A stretch of DNA of 64,000 nucleotides from Scortum barcoo. Lineage: Eukaryota; Chordata; Actinopteri; Centrarchiformes; Terapontidae. The stretch covers positions 9,613,647 through 9,677,646 of the forward strand of contig CM041552.1 of the NCBI GenBank assembly GCA_023238725.1. Direction: 5' to 3'. The notes beneath the pieces are model-generated. The model had not been told where the DNA came from. It did not search any database and saw only the letters and a program-made list of their open reading frames with translations. Shown here one piece after another: positions 56,155 to 64,000 of the stretch (position 1 is the first letter of the stretch; the number at the start of each line of letters is the position of its first letter). A program made the translations under genes and the position numbers.

Positions 56155-57594
56155 AATTCTGTTATTGCAACAAACATTTCATCATATCACAGTAGGACTG
56201 ATGTTTACTGATGTTTCATCATTGCACTGATGTTTACTGATGTCCTAGCTCTTTATGGTCTTTTTTCATTCTACTCATTTACTTATACGGTTAAGTTCAT
56301 ATCTTCTATATGTCCATATTCACCTGTGCAATAACACCTCACCACTGCACATCTAACTGGGTGAGGCTGTGTATATAAATACTGTTTCTTTCTTTTTGTC
56401 TTATTATTATTATTTACTATTTATTGTACATACTGTTTTTTTGTGTCTTTGTGTTTATGTTGTCTATTATTTAATGTCTTCTTTAAACTGTGTTTGAGCT
56501 GCTGTAACAGTGAAATTTCCCCACCGTGGGATCAATAAAGGATCTTATCTTATCTTACCAGGCAGTATATAAAGTACATAATAAACTCCAAGTTTACCAG
56601 CTGTAACATCAAAGTGATGTACACAGTAATGCCTGTGTCATGAGGAAATCCCAGCAATAATCATTACAATGCAAAATCACTAGGTGTATTAAATCCAGTG
56701 GTGCAATTATATTTACGCAAATACCTAAAGTTTTGAGGTGCAATTTGATCTTCTTTATCCTTCTACTCTTTTATGTTTCAGAGTAAATATACTCTTATTT
56801 GCTCTTACTTTTCAGAGTAATAACAGGGGATGTATGCAGCTAATGAATTTTGACAAACGCTTATTATTTAAGATAAGATTGGATAAATTTACCAGCTGCA
56901 ATATCAAAGTGATTCATGCCAGTGTCATGGGGAAACCCCAGCAATAACCATAACTATCAGGAGCATTATATTCAGACTTATAAAGTATATTTACTCAAGC
57001 ACTATACTTAAGGTGCATTTACTTGTTCATTGTTCTCCTTTATATTTTAGATTACATATTCCATTACATTTATTTCATACTTATGTTTACTTTTCAGATT
57101 AATAACAAGAATGTAAGAGACAAATAAATGATGATGTTTGACTATGGACGGATGGATAGGCAACATATATAGTAATAATAAAGTTGCAACATCAAAGTGA
57201 TGCACACATTAAAGCCAGTATCATGGGAAAACCCCAGCAATAATCATAGTTATGCAAAATTATCAGGAGTATTTAATCCAGGGGGGCAAAGTATATTTAA
57301 TTAAGTACTGTTCTTACTTCTTTATACTTCTACTCTTTAATATTTCAGACTGAACGTACATACTTCCTTATTCCACTAAATTTTTTTCATACCTATATTT
57401 ACTTTCAGATTATTACAGGAAATGTAAGCAGATGATGTGTGGTTATGGATAGAAGCCACCAGGCAGTATATATAGTACATAATAAACTCTAAGTTTACCA
57501 GCTGCAAGTAATGTACACATTAATGCCAGTGTCATGGGGAAACCCTGCAACAATGATAATGATTAAAAAATACATAATTGCATAATGCTTAGGA

Positions 57595-57595
<1 letters not shown>

Positions 57596-57659
<64 letters not shown>
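57596..57659. repeat. TA dinucleotide microsatellite
   Basis: About 30 uninterrupted TA units directly following the last unit of the tandem array. Confidence 0.95.
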
Positions 57660-57663
<4 letters not shown>

Positions 57664-57879
57664 CACTAAAAAGCAGACAAAACTCAAGATGTTCATTTAA
57701 AAGTTTTTGTGACAAACGTGTATTTTGTGTATGTTGTCAACACCACACAGAGACTCTAGGTTCTAGAGCCTAAATACAAGAAAACCTGAATATATGGTGC
57801 ACGTACAAATACATGTGAAATAAGGAACTTTTTATAAAGGGGTTATGAGAAGTGACTGAAGAAATGCTATACCTAATAC

Positions 57880-58015
57880 CTAAAAGTATCAATACCACAG
57901 TGCAGAAGTACTCTGTTACTGTACATGTGAAAGTCTGCATTTAAAATCTTACTTAAGTAAAAGTAGAAATGTATAAGCACCAACATATTGTACATTTCTA
58001 GCTTAATAGATCAGT
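57880..58015 (+). repeat. Teleost interspersed repeat end fragment (opposite orientation to the array)
   Basis: Strings AATACCACAGTGCAGAAGTA, CTCTGTTACTGTACATGTGA, CTGCATTTAAAATCTTACTT and AAGTAAAAGTAGAAATGTAT match, in order, the other half of the teleost element whose antisense half builds the tandem array at 53127-57560. The copy is partial and diverged. Confidence 0.6.
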
Positions 58016-59596
58016 TATGAGCCATGAATAAAACACTTTTGGCTTATAATTCAACTAAAAAAGAAAGATAGTGGTGCAAAAAGTCCTCTAATTGTAACTA
58101 TTTGTACTATTAACAAAATTAATTGATGAACAACTTATTCAGCATTTAGTAATGGATTGCCAACATTTAGACCTGTATTATTATTAATAGAAAGGATAAA
58201 GCCCCACCAAGAGGATTATTTTGCAACCTGGCAACCCAAATTTGTTCTCATTAATAGTTTATACCTGATCAATAAAGCTCCAGTAAATTATTTATCACTA
58301 ATGTAGAGGAACCCATTATTGTAAAACTGCTGTCGCCAATGACAATCAGGGACATTGCCAGAATTTTCTTTATGCCCTCATGCAACCCTCCAATCTGTAC
58401 CATAAGACATTTCACATTTCAGTTTTTGTTGTTGTTCATTTAACTGATCAGTCATGTTTTGTTTGGTCTTGACCTTCCAATATAAAGGCTCAAAGGTAAG
58501 TCCAAAGCTTTTATCACACTGCCAGGAATAAAATTATAGTGGAGAAATACTAAATCCATCTATTTTTGTTTTATTTGAATGACTGAATGATTGAATATAG
58601 TCGAAGTTAAGTATGAAACATATTAGAATCAGCCTTCAAACCCGACGTGCAATCCCTTTGTAACCATATGAAATGATGATAATAGAAAGTGACTTCTGTG
58701 TCCTCTATAGATGCTACAGCCCTGATGTCACCACTAATGATAAATGCTATCCACTACAAAAATCATTTTGAAATCATGAATTGTCATGGTTACAAATTAG
58801 GGGTTGTTAGAGGTTAACCTAAAGTTAGTATCTTAAATATATTTGTTAAAGTATTTTACCCATTGCCTGTACAGTGATTTAAAAAGGTTTTCAGATTCAA
58901 ATCACAGATAACAGATCAACCGTAACACAGGTTATTTTTATAATAAAACAGGTATTATTTATCTTGTTCACCTCTGTGTCACTGTGCATAAGGACAATAC
59001 TGCCCTTTCATCAAAATCCTGTCAAAGAGTCCAACACCATATTTGAAATACCGACATGTAAATCATAAAAAATGCACAAGGGAGACCACAGTCATTGCCT
59101 CTTCATGCTTTTGTAAAGCGGTGAGTCAAACACTCCCCCTGACCCCCCGTCTCAACCCCACCAATGACCAAAGAGAGCCTTACGCAACACGCTTTTATTC
59201 GGGCTATAAAGTGAATGGTACCTGAGAGGAAAGAGATGCAAGGGAAGAGGATGTTGCTTGCTTGCACAGCAGGGAGGAGCCGTAGCATTTGGCTCCCTGA
59301 GAGGGCGGTTTGCCTTTGATTTGTACTGGCGGCCAGCGGGGACGTGCAACCAGCCAAAATTTAATAAACCCAAATCAATCTGGGGGTTGGCTGAAAGTGT
59401 GCTGTGGTCAAAATCTTGCACATTTGCTGCAACTCATCCTTCTACAGCAATTTCCCTCCAAGCATACCACCGCTGGGAGTGTGGCCCCAAAAATGTGCAC
59501 GGACACTCCTTTCCTCATTTCCTCTTTTCACCCACTGTCTACTTAGAAATAACTTGAGAAAATAGGGTGGTGAGAAGGGGAGAAGAGAGGTAAGCT

Positions 59597-59630
59597 GGGT
59601 GGGTTTAGGGCACTGTTGGGGGGGGGGGGG
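59597..59630 (+). other. Potential G-quadruplex
   Basis: Four G-tracts with loops of 1, 4 and 7 bases (GGGTGGGTTTAGGG, then a 13-base G-run) satisfy the usual G3+N1-7 pattern. Formation in vivo is unknown. Confidence 0.5.
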
Positions 59631-59684
59631 TAGGAGGGAGGTTTGACTGGCGTTTGTGCTTCAGCATCACAGATAGGAAAAGTA

Positions 59685-59703
59685 TGACTCAGCTGATGAC
59701 TCA
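59685..59703. promoter_or_regulatory. Paired AP-1-like sites
   Basis: Two TGACTCA motifs in direct orientation, separated by GCTGA, lie within a partly palindromic context (GTATGA ... TCATAC). They are about 6.8 kb upstream of the ncam1 ATG. Function is inferred only. Confidence 0.4.
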
Positions 59704-62700
59704 TACATACAAATGCCCTCCGAAATATACTGTAGTGTTTTATTCAGTGTGCACTGAAGTTGAAAAGCTGATGTAGCTCCTTTTTATTTTGGGGTTATCT
59801 TGTTAGCGTAGCCGCTCACTAACATTTAAGTTTTCCAAGTGGTTTCTTTAAAAAGGGGTGAAAATGAGGATAAATGTATAAAGTCTTCTGCTTGAGTAAT
59901 TATTTATGGTTATTAAATCTCATAGGTCCCGTAAGCTAAATTCTTTGGTGTTAATTAATAAGAGGCTTAACTGGAGACATCCTTTTCAATTAGTTCGCAG
60001 AAAACTGACAAAATGATACTAAAAGTGTTTTTAACTGTGTGGTAAGTCTAATTATTATCACTCTCGTCTTCTGTATGGCAGTACAGCTCAGACTGCTAAA
60101 TGCTCTAATCTCCTTTATAAAATATTCTATATAAAATGTACAAATGTATCCTTCATTAGACATCTGTATTTTTTTTTAAATGCTGCCATTTGCAGCAAAG
60201 CAAACATAACATGCTCTTTGATCCACTCAAATCACCCAGAATTCCTTTCAAAACTTTGCCAGGGTCTATTAATTTTGTTTTCTCATGTTGAATCACACGC
60301 AGTAGTAGTGCCGGCGGTAGTAGTGAACCGTACAGGCTGATAAATTTAATCTCTGTTTGTTTCATTCTCGTCAGCTTGGCATTCGAGAAGCACGGGAGTG
60401 AGCGTACAGTCATTTTGAGGAACCCTCTGAAACTTCAAATGTTTGTTTCATTACACACCAGGCTGCCCGAAGTTATTTTGTGCTCTCTATATCTCTCTTT
60501 CTCTCTGTACAGTAGATCTCCCCCTCTTTCTCCTGCCTCCTCTCATCCTCTTGCACCCATTAGAGCCATGACCACACATGCATACTCTCTGGAGCTCACG
60601 CCTACTTGCACATATACACATGCGGTACATCTACTTTCTCACTATCAACTACTACTTCTGCTTAATATTTTATCTTTCCTTCTCTGAATAGAAAAAAAGA
60701 ATAGAAAGAAAGTGTCTCTACTGGCCATAGACTGATGTGTCTACACTGGCCATACTGCATATTTTCTGGAGAGGATACATGTGAACATCCTCCACTGTAG
60801 GAGGTTTTAAAATAGCTTCTCTTACCTCCTCCACTGCTGTAACTGTAACAGAAGGCAACATACAGTAGCGAACATTGGTTTCCGGTTCATGGGAGAAAAC
60901 TTGAGGTCAGCTGTGCAGGGAGGTGTGTGCAAGCTACATGTTTAGTGGATATCAGTGTTTCTAACAAGAAGGTATAAGGATGGGTTTCTGCTGTTTTGAC
61001 AGGGCCCTCTCTCTCTCTCACCGACTCCTGCTGTGTTTTTTCACATAATCAATTACTGTTCAAATCAAGTGAAAGAAAATCAAACAAAAGTACACTGTGG
61101 TGTTGTTGTGGATTGTAGAAATGCTGCATCACAGCCTGGCAAACATTTGAATCAAACTCTATTATATAAACAACTTTCTCATTTTTCTTTGACCTTTTTG
61201 CTGCATGTTTTGTATTTCTATTAAAAAATAAATATAGTACACTCCTGTAATTTCAAGTGTCAAAGCTACCAGCTACTCTAATTCAGTGTCCTACAGTCTA
61301 GATGGGTGACACGCTGAAATGCTTTGACAAAGCTTGGAGCATGGCTCCATCATTCAATTATCACCTTTAGTGCAGAAAGACTGAGCTTCCTATAATCTCA
61401 GGACTAAGGGGTTCGTATCAGTTAGCTTGAGTGGGAGATGGTGTTGTCAGACAGTGGATTCATTGTCCTGAGAGTCTGTCCTGCAAGGCACACAGGGCTC
61501 CTTTGTAGACTGCAGATATTAATCTGCGTAGGCAGAGATCTGGAGGAGTCTGACTAAGCTCACATACAACCACACACGTCAGCACACACAGAGACACACA
61601 GACACAGACTTGTCCATATGCATTTTCATTATGTAACAGCAAAGAGAGAGGATGCAGTGTCCAGTCCCACACAGCCTCCCAGTGTCATAAAGATTTCATT
61701 CTTTTGAGATTATTTACACAATACATTCCCACTGCAAGCTTGTCGTCACTGCTGTAGACATAAGGTGTCACTGCCTGATGTCGTTGCAGTGCTCATCATC
61801 CCCGAGTACAAAGCAGGCTCAGTTTCTCTGATAGTTCAGTGTTCGGCTGCCAGACCAGTGACAACACTTCACCTCCGCCTCATCAGCGTAACCCAGAATG
61901 CAAGAAAAGAACTGTGTGACCACATGGTGACACAGCAGACTGAGTGGCACAAAGAAGTCGATTGAATTTAGAAGTAAATAGTAAATTCAGTTGATGAATT
62001 GATCCCCAAATGGACTTTGTTAATAGTTTTGTTGGTTAAATATTGAAAACGTTGTTTTGGTAGAGTCGAATTACAAAGTGCACCACACTCAGTTTTAGGA
62101 ATGAGCTACAGTTGGTGTTTGAAACAATGCAATCCAATACAGACACACCCTGAGATGCAGGAACATTACAAATCAAGGCAGAATCAACACGCCTCTCTCT
62201 GACACCGTCTCATAATAATTTACGTATGTATCATACATCATATGTTCTATTGCATTCAACGAAACAAGTGGCTGTGTTACGGTATTTTCTAAAATTTCTA
62301 TCTGAATACTTTCACCATTGAAAGTTCTGTTTTTGTTTTAAACTGAGTTAAGAGAAGCATGGCAGTGAGGAAGCACAATGATGGGAGAGAAAACACAGTA
62401 CAAAACAAACCAAAAAGATGAAACTAGAAAAATAGCTTGGATATCTGCTGCCACCTAGAGGTATAAAAACAATACAGCATGGGAGGGGAGCCTGAGATAA
62501 GATGGCAACACATCCCTGAGTAGCACTGTACATGTAATGTGGTCTGTCTGACATGTGGGGGCAGCATATCTCTACTTCAAATGGCACACTCGCCACAGAT
62601 TTTTTCCAGTTGCAGTGTAATTCATGCATGGACAGTGTACAAATGTAATTAAGAATTAATGAGAACTAATGTTGATCACTTTCCTACTGTAAAAGTGGTG

Positions 62701-63596
62701 TAATTTGGAAAATAGAAGATAATAGATTTTCATCATGTGCCCGTGGTGTCTGGCCCCAACCTGACTGTCTGACTCTGACCCAACACTCCAGCTGGATGGG
62801 AGCTTTAGCACACAGGCCAATGCAACTGCAGTGATATTTTTTGAATTTGGTCTTTTGAATTTGGAGTTTTTTTTTTCTTTTCTGTTTCTTATGTTGTTTT
62901 CTGGCATTTTTTTCCCCTTGGTTATTTTTAAAAATCTCACCCACACAGCTAAACAAATCTGCATCTATTTTTTTTTCTGTTTATTTTGTGATATTTTCGC
63001 ACTTTTTTTTCACACATCACTTTGCATCTGCGACTTCTCACTGTGCAGATACATTTAACTAAATCTAAACTGGCAGCAGTGGTATATGATGCTGTTTACA
63101 TACACAATATATCACTCGCACTCTCTGGTGTATCAAACACAAGTAGTCTAATCACAGTCTTAAAGCACTTGATCTGCTTTCACATGTTTTGCAGCATGTT
63201 TGCAAGCTGGATTTCCATAAAATTTTCCAGTATCGCTCATGTCCATCTCTTACTTTTTAATTACTTCTGAATCCAGTCCAAAACAGCAAAACAAAACACT
63301 CTGTAAAATACTGTATTTGTGTTAAATGGAACAGTTTAATGACATTTGATAACTATCAGTAAATGGAAAGACACTCAATTTTTAGTATCTTAATGGTAAT
63401 GTGATATGCTCATTGTCATCACCATCAGAACACACGCACTCACACTACGTCTCATTCACACCACAATAACACTAATATTCCTAAATATACCTGTCTGAAA
63501 TATACCTAAATTACAATCTGATAATGACATGAATTAAGTTCCTTGCAGATGTTTCATCTGAACAGGTGGCAAAGAGCTGGCTAATGTTATAAATCT

Positions 63597-63611
63597 CTCT
63601 CACCCTCTCTC

Positions 63612-63644
<33 letters not shown>
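63597..63644. repeat. CT-rich microsatellite
   Basis: Long imperfect CT repeat. Confidence 0.9.
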
Positions 63645-64000
63645 CAAATGCACTGGTCTTTATTTATAAAGGGTATTAACAATTAGAGTAGCAGACACAT
63701 TTTAAGACTTTTACTGCAGACTACTCAAACATCATGTAAACCGAGCTTACCGTGCACCAGCTTCTGTAATGTGCAGTGACAGTTCGCATCAGATCCCTGG
63801 TCTTTCAGGAAGCCTGTCACTTTGGATTTCACTCAAGATGTATGACAAGGCTCTAACATACTCAAACCCCATTTCAAACCCCGGGCTATGCAGAACACTA
63901 CTCTCAGTCATCAAGCTGCCTTCAAGATGCTCTCTGCAATACTGAAACAGCAAAGTAAAAAAAAAAGCATGAAATATGTGGTTGATCAAAAGGATCACTT

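Larger units (their letters stand above)
53784..56557 (+). mobile_element. Older LINE 3'-end insertion, split by a later LINE
   Basis: The two parts, 53784-53823 and 56165-56557 (about 430 bases in total), read through when the inner element and one target copy are removed. The 3' end reads AACAGTGAAATTTCCCCACC ... AATAAAGGATCTTATCTTAT, the typical 3' UTR and short-repeat tail of a common teleost LINE. It interrupts a unit of the tandem array between GAAGCTA and CCAGGCAGTATAT. It has no coding part and the family is not determined. Confidence 0.65.
53127..57560. repeat. Tandem array of about 300-base units upstream of ncam1
   Basis: A recurring anchor (GCCAGTGTCATGGGGAAACC, then CCAGCAAT) occurs at about 53148, 53285, 53591, 56652, 56939, 57235 and 57550. 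Spacings are 137, 306, 287, 296 and 315 bases, plus one large gap explained by insertions. Each unit also holds AAGTTTACCAGCTGCAA, CACCAGGCAGTATATA and a TATATTTACTCAAGTACT-like block. The latter belongs to an element spread through teleost genomes, here in antisense. Units are diverged by substitutions and indels. The array begins within about 300 bases of the ncam1 start codon. Confidence 0.8.
58016..64000. other. Upstream non-coding region
   Basis: No gene was recognised. The region contains a GC-richer, non-repetitive stretch (59100-59560) with overlapping chance frames on both strands, a G-rich run (59597-59630), a pair of AP-1-like sites (59685-59703) and a CT microsatellite (63597-63644). 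The rest is AT-rich DNA without visible structure. Confidence 0.75.

Noticed and set aside
53127..57560. CRISPR-like regular repeat spacing
   Set aside because: Units are about 300 bases, diverged, composed of a transposon-derived sequence, and in a vertebrate genome.
59103..59557. Several overlapping frames on both strands in a GC-richer block
   Set aside because: Open frames here follow from base composition; none has a domain or plausible gene structure.

Overview
The window is vertebrate nuclear DNA, almost certainly from a teleost fish. It is AT-rich with long introns and microsatellites. It carries teleost-type repeats: two Tc1-like transposon remnants, an RTE/Rex3-like LINE with a GATG tail, a LINE tail of the TTATC type, and copies of repeat families common in spiny-rayed fish. 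There is no prokaryotic gene organisation, CRISPR array or operon.

One gene dominates and is read on the minus strand: the 5' two thirds of the coding region of the neural cell adhesion molecule NCAM1. Twelve coding exons can be placed to the base with GT/AG boundaries and consistent phases. They run from the signal-peptide exon (52781-52832) to the first half of the first fibronectin III domain (269-430). Joined, they give 1639 coding bases (546 codons plus one base): signal peptide, Ig1 to Ig5, and half of FN1. The rest of FN1, FN2, the membrane or GPI anchor and the tail lie beyond base 1. The protein aligns with human NCAM1 (from memory) much better than with NCAM2. Whether it is the ncam1a or ncam1b paralogue cannot be decided here.

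Layout from right to left (5' to 3' of the gene): 58200-64000 is upstream non-coding DNA with simple repeats. 53127-57560 is a tandem array of roughly 300-base units, broken by two nested LINE insertions. 52440-53126 is a GC-rich promoter/5' UTR zone. 24896-52780 is a 27.9 kb first intron. Exons 2 to 8 lie between 24895 and 14416. Intron 8 is 11.4 kb, and exons 9 to 12 lie between 2966 and 269.

I found no second protein-coding gene, no RNA gene and no evidence for an undescribed system. The most useful observations are the layered insertions next to the NCAM1 promoter, changes in the FN1 acidic patch and Ig4 relative to mammals, the absence of a recognisable VASE exon, an internally deleted Tc1 element with intact ends, and a few candidate regulatory motifs.
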